Shown one piece after another: positions 22,385-33,979 of a DNA stretch of 64,000 nucleotides. Below the pieces are notes generated by a model. It had not been told where the DNA came from. It ran no database searches and saw only the letters and a list, made by a program, of their open reading frames with translations. Each line of letters opens with the position of its first letter. The first letter of the stretch is position 1. Origin of the DNA: Procambarus clarkii (taxonomy: Eukaryota; Arthropoda; Malacostraca; Decapoda; Cambaridae); contig NC_091215.1 of assembly GCF_040958095.1 (NCBI RefSeq), positions 31,994,432 through 32,058,431 of the forward strand, in the 5' to 3' direction. Made by a program: the position numbers and the translations under genes.

Positions 22385-22985
22385 TTTAGGTACATTTGCA
22401 TTTGTGTAGCTGCCCTAAACTATATGAAGGTTTTTTGACACAGTGTGTCAAAAAACTAGCAACGTGATGCTAAAAGTCTCTATCTCGCAGGATGGTTTTA
22501 GTCATTCAGTGTCATATGTTCAATAACCTGCACTGGCAAATTTTGGGTGCATTGTGAGGATATCTTCAAGAATACGAGAGTGAATAAAGCAATTGCAAAG
22601 CGCCAGGTACCTCATGCCAACGGGTCTGATTGGTCAAATAACTGAGCATTCAGTGATGTAGTGTGGGAGATCATGCCGCAGTTCCTGCTCACAGAGTTTG
22701 CACCTGGGGCGCTCAGGATTGGGAGATCCGTCACCTGTAGCCACCTGCCACAGGTAATGATAACCCAATCTGATCCTTGCATTCACTGTGTCGCACAGTC
22801 TGGTGGACGTTTTGTGCTGCCCATAAACATAGGTTTCAAAACTGAACAAATCATACCTTTTTATACTGGCGCTTTCTGGTCGTTGGGAGTTAGTAATTTC
22901 TCTCCAATCAGACCTGAGTGTGCGGCTCGCGAAATTGACATTCTGCTCCGTTTTCTGTTTTGGGTCCTCTGTAGGTTAGGATAGG
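22385..22985 (-). mobile_element. I-like LINE C-terminus and 3' UTR
   Basis: The minus strand encodes TVNARIRLGYHYLWQV and CKLCEQELRHDLPHYITECS, homologous to the end of ORF2 in the complete LINE (VIARIRLGYKYPW, CRICGESDGHRLDHYLREC). The UTR matches 11514-11815. Confidence 0.8.
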
Positions 22986-23484
22986 GGATTTTAGTACGAC
23001 AGTTTCTTGACGTTGGGAAATCTTTGGAGAATGATCTGCTTTAGCGTACTCTCTACTCACCTGTAACGTACCAAGACATGTTCCCTGAGCAACATGCATT
23101 TATTGCAAATTTACAATGCCTATCACCAAATATACAACACCATCTTCCTAGCTCAATATTAACTAATATATACATTGAATTTGCTTTGTATGAAAAAGTA
23201 GTGAAATGTTGGGAAGTTCTCTGGGAGAGGGATACCTAACTTACAATAACATGAGAGTACTGAGTCGTGTGACATTGTCTTCCGAGAGGAATGTTTAATC
23301 AAAGCCTCGGTGCGTCTTAACCGACCGCTACCCACAACAAATTCACACAAATTCCGACGAATTTTCCTGACATCTTGTATGTGTAGAGGAGTATGCTGGG
23401 TAGGTTGGTCGATGAAAATTAGAGACCAACTTGTTCTTTACCTGTGTGGTTTTCTTTTCAAGAGAAGCACTGAAACTTGATTTG

Positions 23485-24110
23485 TTGAGTATTTTACCAG
23501 GCAGAAACCAAGATCACATGAGGCTGCTATTGATCAACAAAACCGCTTTCGACACAACTAACAGGGAACTACTTTTAAAACAACTAGCCTTGTTTGGCGT
23601 TAAGGGAAGACTGTTGACATGGATCAGGGAAATACCTGAGTAACAGAATGGTCTCAGTCTTTAAAAAGAGGTTAAAATTTATAACTGCCCCCCAAGGAGC
23701 CGGTCGGCCGAGCGGACAGCACGCTGGGCTTGTGATCCTGTGGTCCTGGGTTCGATCCCAGGCGCCGGCGAGAAACAATGGGCAGAGTTTCTTTCACCCT
23801 ATGCCCCTGTTACCTAGCAGTAAAATAGGTACCTGGTGTTAGTCAGCTGTCACGGGCTGCTTCCTGGGGGTGGAGGCCTGGTCGAGGACCGGGCCGCGGG
23901 GACACTAAAAAGCCCTGAAATCATCTCAAGATAACCCATTAAGTTAATAGTGAAGCCCGACACTTTTCAGTGTTTTCACGCACAAATTTATATTTAACAT
24001 ACCCACACTAGCTGGCGAAGCTGTCGTCCACTATGCAGATATATAAACACTGTACCTTACCAAATACATAATTCGATTCGACATAACTTGAATCACTGAC
24101 TATAAAAACA
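23485..24110 (+). mobile_element. I-like LINE reverse transcriptase fragment split by a SINE
   Basis: Before the SINE it encodes NKTAFDTTNRELLLKQLALF and GVKGRLLTWIRE; after it, SPTLFSVFTHKFIFN and VVHYADI. These are successive reverse transcriptase motifs A, B and C. The SINE at 23696-23936 sits at the PQG motif. The fragment has frame breaks. Confidence 0.8.
23696..23936 (+). mobile_element. tRNA-derived SINE, family 1
   Basis: Same head, body and CATCTCAAGATAAC end as at 3887. Well preserved A and B boxes (GGCCGAGCGGACAGC, GGTTCGATCCC). Confidence 0.95.
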
Positions 24111-24164
24111 ACGTTGAATCTGGTCTCATCATCTCGGTAACAAAACCACAAAACCTCTGCAACC

Positions 24165-24365
24165 TTAAACCCAACCACTTGGGCTAGGCGGTAGAGCGAC
24201 GGTCTCGCTTCATGCAGGTCGGCGTTCAATCCCCGACCGTCCAAGTGGTTGGGCACTATCCCACCCCCTCTCCCCACCTAATACATCCCTAATCCTTATC
24301 CTGACCTCTTCCAAGTGCTATATAGTCTATTGGCTTGGCGCTTTCTCCCTGATAGTTCCCTTCTG
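24165..24365 (+). mobile_element. tRNA-derived SINE, family 2
   Basis: The head has GGCGGTAGAGCGACGGTCTC and GTTCAATCCCCGACC; the body has CTAATCCTTATCCTGACC and ends ATTGGCTTGGCGCTTTC plus a TGATAGTTCC tail. Other pieces lie at 51205, 55600 and 56176 (minus). Confidence 0.8.
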
Positions 24366-24505
24366 CAACCTTAAGGTAAAAATGACCCAGTTCTCAGAGT
24401 CAACAGTCAAAACACACAAAGATCTGAAAGCATTTGCTTGTTGGAATATTGTGTCCGTGTTAATCCTTGACTATTTTACAGATCCAAAATAAGTGTAAAC
24501 AGGTG

Positions 24506-24606
24506 CGCCAGCACCACAACAACGGCTGCGCCACACAGCTGCACCACAACAACGGCTGCGCCACACAGCTGCACCACAACTACGGCTGCGCCACACAGCT
24601 GCACTA
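24506..24606. repeat. 30-bp minisatellite, ~3.4 units
   Basis: The unit contains CACCACAACAACGGCTGCGC followed by CACACAGCTG. Confidence 0.9.
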
Positions 24607-25755
24607 TCACTATAACATCTGCACACTCCAGCACAGGAGGAGGCGGGAACATATTGGCACGGCCGGCTGGTATTATAGAAACAACTTGTCAACTATTGAT
24701 CTGTTGCTTGACGTTCCATCCCGCTTCGTCATGGGAGCCCTTCCTCCCACCCTCTCTCCACTCCCACCCTCCCACGCCAACGTCCCCACCACCACTCTTC
24801 TTGCCTACACTATTTCCTCTCCCTTCCTATTCCCCTTCCCGCCCCCTTCCCATCAGGTCCCTTCCCCCATCCGAGTCTCTCCCCAGGTCTCACTCCCCAC
24901 CATTTCCTGTCACCTGTCGATCACAAATTGGTATGAATGAAGTGGTTTGTGTTCCTGGCCCGCCATGAACTTCCTTTCCCAGACAAATTCTCTGCCTCTC
25001 ACATATATTTTGGATCCTGCAGTTCCTCGAGGACTATTCATCAGGAACAGTGATCCACTAAACTGTTGAACTCCCCCTTTCCAAAGAGTTATTACACATT
25101 CATTTATGCAGATTTAATCTCTCTTTCCTTTCCAACACAGTTCAATTTTGTTCTCGTACTCTCTCTCTCGGTATGTGTTTACGTCCTTTAGATCTCGCTT
25201 ATATTTACGATTCGCAATTCAGTAACATTTTGTGAACGACCAAATTCGTGAAATTTCCACCGGATTAGAATGTGTGATCTTCCCAGAGCCTGGCTCTCTC
25301 TCTCTCTCCTGGCTGCCTGATCTCCACACTTCTCGACGACTGTGTTGTGTTGTGGTGCGCCTCTTCCCTCCTCCGTGCCACAGCACTCCCTGCCGGCAAC
25401 ACATTTACAAGATTGATTGATTGATGAAGGTTAAGCCACCCAAGAGGTGGCACGGGCATGAATAGCCCGTATAACATTTACAAGGATAATAATGGAATTA
25501 TATCTGTAGACTGCGACAGTTCTATAAGGTTAAGTCAGGTGAAAGTTGGAGCAGAATTTAAGTGACTGTTAAGTGAAGTTGGTTTGTAAAGATTAGTGTA
25601 AGTTTGGATACATTGGGGAGTGAGCCAGTTTCTCCCAACACAACTGTGGTTTAAGTGCTGTTGTCAAATACGTAAATCATTTCATGATTTAGTTTTATAA
25701 TATAATAGTGATGTATTGGATATATCAACACCCCACCTGCTTCAACCCTCCCCTT
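24607..25755. other. No gene recognised
   Basis: A C-rich, protein-like-biased stretch 24720-24900 has no recognisable domain. The dispersed repeat at 25412 is listed separately. Confidence 0.4.
25412..25473 (+). repeat. Short dispersed repeat, GATTGATGAAGG type
   Basis: Contains AAGCCACCCAAGAGGTGGCA and CGGGCATGAATAGCCCGTAT, each with a small hairpin. It resembles a dispersed decapod repeat; the family is not identified. Confidence 0.4.
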
Positions 25756-25857
25756 CCTCGCCCTTCTCGCCCCCCCCCCAGCCTTCTCGCCCCCCTCTCC
25801 CAGCCTTCTCGCCCCCCCAGCCTTCTCGCCCCCCCCAGCCTTCTCGCCCCCCCCAGT
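25756..25857. repeat. C-rich minisatellite, 5' flank of the LINE
   Basis: About five copies of a ~17-bp unit, AGCCTTCTCGCCCCCC with a variable C run. The same unit resumes after the LINE at 32264. Confidence 0.9.
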
Positions 25858-26379
25858 TGTCCTCAAGCTAGAGGAGGAGCAGGCAGGATGTATCCATCCT
25901 CCTGTTTGACATAGGCCTAGGCCTAAGGTCTAGTCTTCAGTGCGCCAAGTAGATCAGCTACAGAGGCACTAAGTGTGCACCGCCCCTCCTACCAACTGTG
26001 GTAGGCCCTAGACGTGTGGATTGGCCAGAAATTAAGGCAGCAATTGTTAATGTGGCAATATCGAGGCCTGCTGAGGGGAAGTTGTGAGGTAGGAGTTCTG
26101 ACGTAGGTTGGGTCGCCTCGCGGTACCTGAAGCCTGGGGCCCCACGCGCGTGAAAAATAGCCTTTGTGCCCTCCCTACCCAAGGTCGTGGTCTGTGTGCG
26201 CGACTAGTGTGTTTACACAAGCGACTGCCAGGGCACACCATAGAGTACCCCTACGCTACGTGTGAGTGTAAACCTTGTGCCTTGTAGGTGTATATATGTA
26301 CATGTGTGCGTACGTAGGGCAGAGTGCAGTGTTGAAGACATACCACCCAACAACACATGAAGTGAGCCGCAGCAAATAG
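25858..26379 (+). promoter_or_regulatory. LINE 5' leader, presumed internal promoter
   Basis: This stretch runs from the minisatellite junction to the first ORF1 ATG. LINEs of this group carry an internal RNA polymerase II promoter at the 5' end; I see no TATA box, so the role is inferred from position only. It is GC-richer than the surrounding DNA. Confidence 0.4.
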
Positions 26380-26662
26380 ATGGTTGCTGACACGAGAAGT
26401 AAGACTTCTAAGAGACAACAACAACAAGTGACCATGGCTGGTGTACCCGGGAACCATAACGACCCCCATCCCCGCCAGGGGCCCCTGGGTGATGGTCCAC
26501 ACCCGGGGCCCTCCGGTCGGGATCCCAGCCCTGGGCCCTCCAACAGTACTGATACAGGAGACTCTACAATAGACGATGAAGGTTTCCAAGTAGTCCAAGG
26601 TAGAAGAGGCAGGAAACGGGATAAGTCACGGCGACAGGATGAGCAGCAACAGCAACCTCAGC

Positions 26663-26703
<41 letters not shown>

Positions 26704-28260
26704 CGACGACGACACGACGAAGACAGTGAGTGGCACACCCTAATCTTTCCTGCAGGGGTAATGACAGCATCAGAGAAGTTTAGATGGATTATTGAGGCCG
26801 CCCGCGCCCACAGAGGAAATTATTGTATAGAGAGCAGGTGTGTAGGTGGCAATGTTAGTGCACGGGTGCAGGGTTACAGTGCCCTGAAGTACTTCACAGA
26901 GACCAGTCTCGAGTATCTTGGTAAGAATGTCAAATTATTAGAAGCAAACCCACAGACAAGACAAACTAAAATTATAATTAAGAACTATAGCATTCATGTT
27001 GACGTGGAATATCTCAAGGACTATACCGAGATTGTTTGGGTCGAGCGCAACACCGGACCAGGGGGACTGCCCAAAAATCAAGCAATTGCTATGTGGAAGG
27101 GAGAGCTGCCCCAAGTCATTAAAATACCAGGCATGAGGGCGTGCAAAGTGGAGAGGTATATTGGCAGTCCGTCCTTGTGTGGCAACTGTCAACGGTGGGA
27201 TCACAGAACGTGGCAATGTGATCGCCCAATTAGGTGTGGGTGTTGCAGTGGCTCTCACGACACCAAGCAGTGTCTGGACAAGCTTAAACAGGGTGGGGGT
27301 AGCGGGGTAATACCTAAATGTGTCAACTGCAAGCAGGACCACCATGCCTGGAACAGATATTGCAGCAGGAGGCCTGACTGGCAGGGCTTGAGAAGGACGC
27401 CGACGCAGACGCAGACAGCAGGTGGACCAGTAAACAGGGGCGGGAATGGCTCCGTGAACAGTACCACAGCAAGCCAGGGTCCAGCCTCCAGTAGGCAGAC
27501 ACCAGCCTGGGGTAGTGGTGGAGTGACCCACCACCACCCCGCACAGGCCCAACCAGACCCCATTTCTCTCACAAACCCACTTACCTCAACCCCGCTCACT
27601 AACCCCAACCTCATCTCCCTCACTAACCCCAACCCTACCCCAACCAACAACCCCATTCCTGCCTCATCACCCATACCCCCTAACGCCTCCCAGTCAACCA
27701 GCCCTTCCGCCTCTCAGGCGACCCTCCCTTTCCCCCACCCTACCACTCCCCCGCCTCACTCACCAGTCAACACCTCACTGGGTCCAGATAAAACAATGCC
27801 GCCCGGTATGGAAGCAATGATTACCCACATGATAAAAAATCACCCACTCATGCAAGAACTAATAAGCAAGCAAAATAAACTTGAGAATACCCTATGTACA
27901 ATCCAGAAGACCCAGGAGGACATACTTCACATTCTGCAGGGCCTGAAGTTGCCTCAGGCGAGTTCAGCAGGTTGCAACTTGGTGCATGGGGATGCAACAC
28001 GAGCCACGGCACATAACAGCAGACTCAGTGCTACCCAAGTGAACTCAGTGCGACCCAGTGAACACACCACCACCAGTGAACACAACAGCACCACCAGTGA
28101 ACACAACACCACCAGTGAACACAACACCACCAACAGCACCACCAGTGAACGCAACACCACCAGTGAAGACAACAGCACCACCAGTGAACACAACGACACT
28201 AGTGTACACAACACCACTGACCACTGGCACTGGCATACAAACAGTACCACCAGCACATGA
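26380..28260 (+). CDS. LINE ORF1, Gag-like nucleic-acid-binding protein
   Basis: The 626-codon frame encodes the RNA-binding ORF1 protein that coats LINE RNA. Residues 1-88 are low complexity and charged. Residues 89-108 are almost all glutamine, coded by a CAA-rich tract. Residues ~115-225 form the conserved globular part typical of I-group ORF1. Residues 267-328 carry three zinc knuckles, CX2CX4HX4C, CX2CX3HX4C and CX2CX3HX6C, the usual arthropod LINE order. The C-terminal third is rich in proline, serine and threonine and ends in a degenerate repeat around SEHNTT. Translation may start at 26380 or, in a better context (ACCATGG), at 26434, residue 19. The frame is unbroken. ORF2 follows in another frame. 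Confidence 0.85.
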
Positions 28261-28330
28261 CGGTGGTGCAACACCACATACAACACCACCAGTGAACACA
28301 CTCTCACCAGCAACAACACCACACACAGTA
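28060..28330 (+). repeat. Degenerate ACC-rich minisatellite across the ORF1/ORF2 junction
   Basis: Loose repeats of ACCACCAGTGAACACAAC are read as SEHNTT in ORF1 and PPVNTT in the frame leading to ORF2. The array has few stops in either frame, so both frames stay open across the overlap. Confidence 0.75.
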
Positions 28331-28354
28331 CATCTGATGACCAACACCTCCACA

Positions 28355-31300
28355 ATGGATAACCACGCTGAAGAAAGTCTCACTATCCTACAATGGAACT
28401 GCAATGGCGTTCGCAATAGAATTAATGACATCATACAATACGCTCGTGAACACCAAACTGACGTCATAGTGCTACAGGAGACAATGGTAGGTGATGACTT
28501 CAACCCAAGGTTCAGCGGTTATCGCAAGTTCTCCCTGCCACATGGGGAAAGAAAACGGGGTCTCATCACTTATGTAAATAACAACATTCCCGCACAGATT
28601 ATTGATGACCTGCAAATGGGGGATGAGTTTGAATCACTGGGAGTAACCCTTTACTTAAACAATAATGCTCTACATATAATCAACCTATATGTGCCACAGA
28701 GTAAACTTGACCTTGACGCACTGCCTGAGTTTGTTAATGAAGAACCTACCCTGCTGGTTGGTGACCTGAATGCCAGACACCCACACTTTGGTGCCAACTG
28801 TCATCAGCCCAATGTCAATGGACGGAAACTGTCACTCTTTGTCAGGGGAAGTGAAAACCTTAGGGTCCTGGGTGATGAACAGCCAACTCACCTCAGAGGA
28901 GGAAGATTAGATTATGCTCTCCTGCTGAATGCACAGGACACGGATGCCAGTACACACATTGTGCACAGTTTATGTAGTGACCATTGGGCACTGATTACCA
29001 CCGTCGACATGAGCAAGAGAAGGAAAGAGACAAATAAAAGAAAAAGGTTATCACTCGGACCAGATATGAGGCCGCACTTCATAAACAGGATGAGTGACTG
29101 GTTCACGGAATACCAAATCCCAGAAGACATTAACACATTTGTTGATGACCTTAACCACCAAATTGAGAGCTGTCTAAGAGTTCCGCGCCGTACGCCTGGG
29201 CGAAGTAACCCTCAGAGGAAGAAAATAAAATGGTATGAGAATGATTACATAAAGATGCTTAACGCAAATGTGCGAGACATGAGTAGAGAGTACCGGAGAC
29301 ATCCCACTGAAAGTAACCAAGAGTTGTTTAAGACAGTGTGTCAAGTAGCCAGGGAAGAGAAGATTAAAGAGCGGGAAAGACAATGGCTTGAGTTCACTAG
29401 CTCTATTGGACGGGAAACATCTGCAAGACAAGTGTGGGCAAAAATTCAGATAGCTAAGGGGGGCAGAGCCCGGCCTGCGGCTCACAAAGACCCCCAGGGT
29501 AAGGCTGAGGAACTAATTCACAAGTGGAGTGATGCAGCATCCTCCTCCTCCCTCCCTGCAGAAATCAGCAGGGAACAGCTCCTGCGACATGATGACAGAA
29601 GAATTAGGATAACAAGAGCACTGTCTAGTGATGACGAGTATGGGGAACCAATCACAGCCCAAGAAGTAAGGGGCGCTATGAAAAAGGGTAAAAGTACAGC
29701 ACCTGGTGAAGATGGCGTCACCTACGACATACTCAATGCACTGTGTGCAGTGTCTGGGAATCCACTACTCCACCTGTTTAACAAGTCATTCCTAAGTGGA
29801 GTGTTGCCCACACAATGGAAACACGCAATAATTATTCCCATACCGAAGCCTAATGACCCTGGTAATTACAGACCTATCAGCCTCGTGTCATGCACTTGCA
29901 AGATGCTTGAAAGGATCATCCTAAACCGACTGTTGCACAAAATAGGCAGGTTAGGGGAGGGGGTCAATGGATTTGTTAAAGGACGGAGCACAGCAAATTG
30001 TATAGTTAATTACTTGGTTAATGACACGGCTAGGTACTCTGTATTTGTTGACATCAAAGGAGCCTTCGACAAAGCACAGGGGATTGCGATCCTGGACGAG
30101 CTTGCATGCATGGGTGTCAAGGGGAGACTCATGAAATGGGTTGAAGACTACCTCACAGGAAGGGAAGCCAAGGTTTGCTTCAATGGAGCAGTCTCCAGAA
30201 CAATGAGTATGGAACTCGGGACCCCCCAAGGCGGAGTCTTAAGCCCTACACTATTCAATGTACTTATGAACGCCATTGCAAATATTGATTTTCCGGAAGG
30301 AACACAACAAGTGGGATATGCAGATGATGTCCTAATACAAGCTCCCACCTTGGGAAAAATTGAACAGTCCATTGAACTCCTCGGAAGGAAATGTATTGAG
30401 CTCGGTTTCACTCTCTCCACAAACAAGACGAAGGCATACTCCCATCACAAGCGGAGAGCAAATGAAGAACTGCAAATTAATGGTGTAACACTTGAATGGG
30501 TTGACCACTACCGGTACCTTGGCGTCACTGTCGGCTCTAACAAGGGAAAGAAAGAGGAGCTCAATCAACTCATAGGAACATGCAAAAGTCGACTCAAGGC
30601 ACTGAAAGCTATGACCTGGAATGGACATGGAGCCTCAATTGCCGTGCTCAAAATGATGTACACAGCCTATGTGCGCTCCGTCATAGACTATGCCGCACCA
30701 GTACTGTGCACCTACTCCCAAACCGATATGAAAAGGCTTGAAAGCATTCAAAATGAAGCCATGACAATCATTCTTGGAGTCCCAAGAACTGCCAAAACGT
30801 CTAATCTACGAGAGGAGTTGTCCCTTCCCAGTATTAAAAACAGAATTCAGGAGCTGAATGCTAAGCTTGCAATTAGGATAGCCAGAGATCCCCATTACAA
30901 TGATATTGCCAAGAAAAAACTGAGCTCTGTGCTACTTTCAGGGGGAAACAGGAGAAGCAAAAAATGGCATCACAGAGCAGTCTGCTACCTTGAAGAGCTT
31001 CACCTGCTTGAGCAAGCCCGTGAGCTCCTGCCTGTAGAGAGGTTACCTCCCTGGGAGGATGACTCATGCAAGATCATCATCAATGAAATGGCAATGAAAA
31101 AATCCAACATGATACCACAAGAAATGAGGCACAAGTATCTCGAGGACATTTATAAAGAAGCCGGAGATGAACTAGATCAAATCTACACTGACGGGTCATC
31201 TAATCCTATCAATGGCAGGGCTGGTGCAGCATACACGGTAATCAAGGATAATACCTTCCAACGCAGAAATGAAGAAAAAGCACGTATTGAGAACTATGCC

Positions 31301-32031
31301 TCTTCAACGCAAGCAGAGCTAACTGCCATTGTTATGGCGTTAAGGTTTCTTGAACGGAACACTAATGGTGCAGTGATTTGCACCGATTCAAAAGCAGCAC
31401 TGCAAAGCCTAAGTAAAAATCAGGCAGAAAATCTTGCAATAGTCGCTGAATCAAGAGAGCTGTGAGAGTACTTACCAATCAGGGAAGAGTCATCAAGTTT
31501 CTGTGGATCCCCTCCCATGTTGGAATATGTGGGAATGAACGAGCAGATGTGCTGGCTGCTGAAGGCGCTGAAGGAGACCATATTGAATACTTCATACCCA
31601 AGACTCAACTACAAATTAGAGGTATTATCAGGCAACATCACCGTGACAAGGTAACTGAGGAAAGGAGGATAGAAGCACAAACCAGTGAATCTGTACGATG
31701 GTACAACATGGTTGCAGCTGGCAATCCCAATCAGTATGGCCGAAGAGGAGGACGACGAGTGAGAGAATCTGTAATAGCGAGAATCCGTCTTGGATACAAA
31801 TATCCATGGAGATTTGGAATGGAAACAACAGTTGATCAGCGAAGTTGCAGAATCTGTGGTGAGAGTGATGGACACCGCCTTGACCACTATTTACGTGAAT
31901 GTGAACACCTGAGAGACATTAGGAATAACTGTAGAATAATAAACCCCACATTGTTTGAGTTAGGAAAACACTATTTGTCAAATATTGATACTGTTCTTAA
32001 AAGATTTCCCCATTTTGCACCCGCAAGATAA
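28355..32031 (+). pseudogene. LINE ORF2: endonuclease, reverse transcriptase, RNase H (one frameshift)
   Basis: This is the enzyme for target-primed reverse transcription. Counting from ATG 28355 (alternative ATG 28337), residues 9-235 are an APE-like endonuclease with WNCNG, QET, NLYVP, GDLNARH and SDHWA (208-212). The reverse transcriptase spans about residues 440-760, with FVDIKGAFD around D566, GTPQGGVLSP and the catalytic YADD at 655-658. RNase H begins near residue 943, with YTDGSS (D946), the glutamate in AELTAI and D1011 in TDSKAAL. At about 31460-31463 the frame shifts by one base: the upstream frame stops at 31463-31465, and the last RNase H motif (SHVGICGNERADVLA) plus a CX2CX9HX4C zinc motif (from 31846) lie in the next frame to 32031. 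The open frame also extends upstream to 28058 without an ATG, overlapping the end of ORF1. The whole would be about 1,226 residues, normal for the group. Confidence 0.85.
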
Positions 32032-32263
32032 CGTAAGCTTTTAAGGGTTGATAAATGTTAATCTTCTTGTTTGAGGAGCTGTTCACTTGAGACAGTTAAG
32101 CAAGTCCCAGCTGTGTCTGGGTACAAGTGACAGGATGAACAACCCAGCGGGTTTTCTTCCTATTGGGGAGTGTTGTACATTCTGCTATGGCGGTATGTTC
32201 ACTCACAAGATGAGTGGCGCTGCCCAATAAACTCGCCCCTCGGGGCAAAATTTAAATTTAAAT
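32032..32263 (+). other. LINE 3' UTR and AT-rich tail
   Basis: The segment holds a copy of a short dispersed module (32199-32236, TCACTCACAAGATGAGTGGC) just before the terminal AAATTTAAATTTAAA. No AATAAA plus poly(A) is present; the tail is the AT repeat, as in several I-group LINEs. Confidence 0.6.
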
Positions 32264-32718
32264 TCTCGCCCCCCTTCCCCAGCCTTCTCGCCCCCTTCCC
32301 CAGCCTTCTCGCCCCCCCCCAGCCTTCTCGCCCCCCCAGCCTTCTCGCCCCCCCTCCCCCAGCCTTCTCGTCCCCCCCCAGCCTTCTCGCCCCCCCAGCC
32401 TTCTCACCCCCCTCCCCCTGCCTTCTCGTCCCCCCCCTGCCTTCTCGCCCCCTCAGCCTTCTCCCCCCCCCCAGCCTTCTCGCCCCCCCCAGCCTTCTCG
32501 TCCCCCCCAGCCTTCTCGTTCCCCTCCCCAGCCTTCTCGTCCCCCCCCTGCCTTCTCGCCCCCTCAGCCTTCTCCCCCCCAGCCTTCTCGCCCCCCCCCC
32601 CCAGCCTTCTCGCCCCCCCCCAGCCTTCTCACCCCCCCAGCCTTCTCGCCCCCCCCAGCCTTCTCGCCCCCCCCCCCAGCCTTCTCACCCCCCCCAGCCT
32701 TCTCGCCCCCCCCCCAGC
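32264..32718. repeat. C-rich minisatellite, 3' flank of the LINE
   Basis: About 25 copies of AGCCTTCTCGCCCCCC with C runs of 5-13. Identical in unit to the array at 25756-25857, so the two were probably one array before the LINE inserted. Confidence 0.95.
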
Positions 32719-33370
32719 CATCACTCTACCACCGAGCCTTAAGAGTGCAATCTGGTATAATTAGCTTTTCGTTTCCTCTAACTTGTCAATTTTCTCTACG
32801 TTTACTCTTTCATGTTAAGGAAGCAAAAAACATGGAAACATGGAAAAGTTACTTGAAAAATAAAACGGGTGAGAATGGAGAGGAGAGGAGAACCAGGCAT
32901 GAATATGTGCACGAAAGAGTAAGAAACAGGATGAGAACGACACAGCCACTCAAGTTAAGGACCAAACAAGAGTAACACACAGTCATACATGGAGGAAAAC
33001 TCCAATAAACAATCAGTTGGTGAGGACTGTCATGCTAAGTGGAGCGTTAACATCAAGTGATAGAATATATAACACTGTGCAAGGCATTTTAAGCCAAGCG
33101 AGACCTCCTTATTATACCAAAACAAACCTGCTATGTCTGACCTACACTTGAAACACTCCAACATTTCCCAGTGTATTATGTTACCCGTTAATCTGCTCCA
33201 TTAGCAACCCACATCCAAACCAATATTCACTTAGGTCTCCTTTGAATGTCAAATTATCCATATGAAAAGTTCCAAGAGACCTGTACAATGTTACAAGGAC
33301 AGTTTTCTGTATGACAAAGAATGCGTTGCAACTCTTAAGAACTAAAAACACGCTAGAGAGAGAAGAGCGT
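32719..33370. other. No gene recognised
   Basis: Nothing identified before the minisatellite at 33371. Confidence 0.4.
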
Positions 33371-33606
33371 CTGTGTCCAGCCAAGAGCGACTGTGTTCAG
33401 CCAAGAGCGACTGTGTCCAGCCAAGAGCGTCTGTGTCCAGCCAAGAGCGTCTGTGTCCAGCCAAGAGCGACTGTGTCCAGCCAAGAGCGACTGTGTCCAG
33501 CCAAGAGCGACTGTGTTCAGCCAAGAGCGACTGTGTCCAGCCAAGAGCGACTGTGTCCAGCCAAGAGCGACTGTGTTCAGCCAAGAGCGACTGTGTCCAG
33601 CCAAGA
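33371..33606. repeat. 20-bp minisatellite, ~12 units
   Basis: Unit GCGACTGTGTCCAGCCAAGA, with GTCTG and GTTCA variants. Confidence 0.95.
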
Positions 33607-33979
33607 TATCCTCAAGTGTGCTGAAGGAAGGGGCTGTCGCCTGAGCAGGAGTGAACCAGGACCACACGTCACGCACTACACCACGAGATATGTATTGAAA
33701 GAAACGCAAATGTATTGAAAGAAACACTTGAGAGTGATATTAGTGAGAAAGTAGAAGACATCAATAGAAGTATAGAGAAGAACTTCTAATACAATTTTAC
33801 ATGTAGAGATGACAACAACAACAATGGTCTAATGTCGAGAGACAAAAGCAGATTATTGTTAAGAGGCAGAACCCAGGAGCTAGAGCTCATTTCACACAAA
33901 GCCATACAGACAAATAAATATGAGCACGCACGAAGGCATGACTATATTCATAAAGATGTGGGCTACGAGGCCAGGATAT

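Larger units (their letters stand above)
25858..32263 (+). mobile_element. Near-complete I-like LINE (non-LTR retrotransposon) inside a C-rich minisatellite
   Basis: The element comprises a ~520-bp 5' leader, ORF1, ORF2 and a ~230-bp 3' UTR ending in AT-rich AAATTTAAATTTAAA. ORF1 zinc knuckles plus ORF2 with endonuclease, reverse transcriptase and RNase H place it in the I group (I, Nimb or LOA-like); the exact clade is uncertain. Its 5' edge follows a minisatellite unit ending CCCCCCAG at ~25856, and the same minisatellite resumes as TTCTCGCCCC right after the 3' tail. The boundaries are inferred from these junctions. One frameshift is visible in ORF2, so the copy is young but probably not autonomous. 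Confidence 0.85.
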
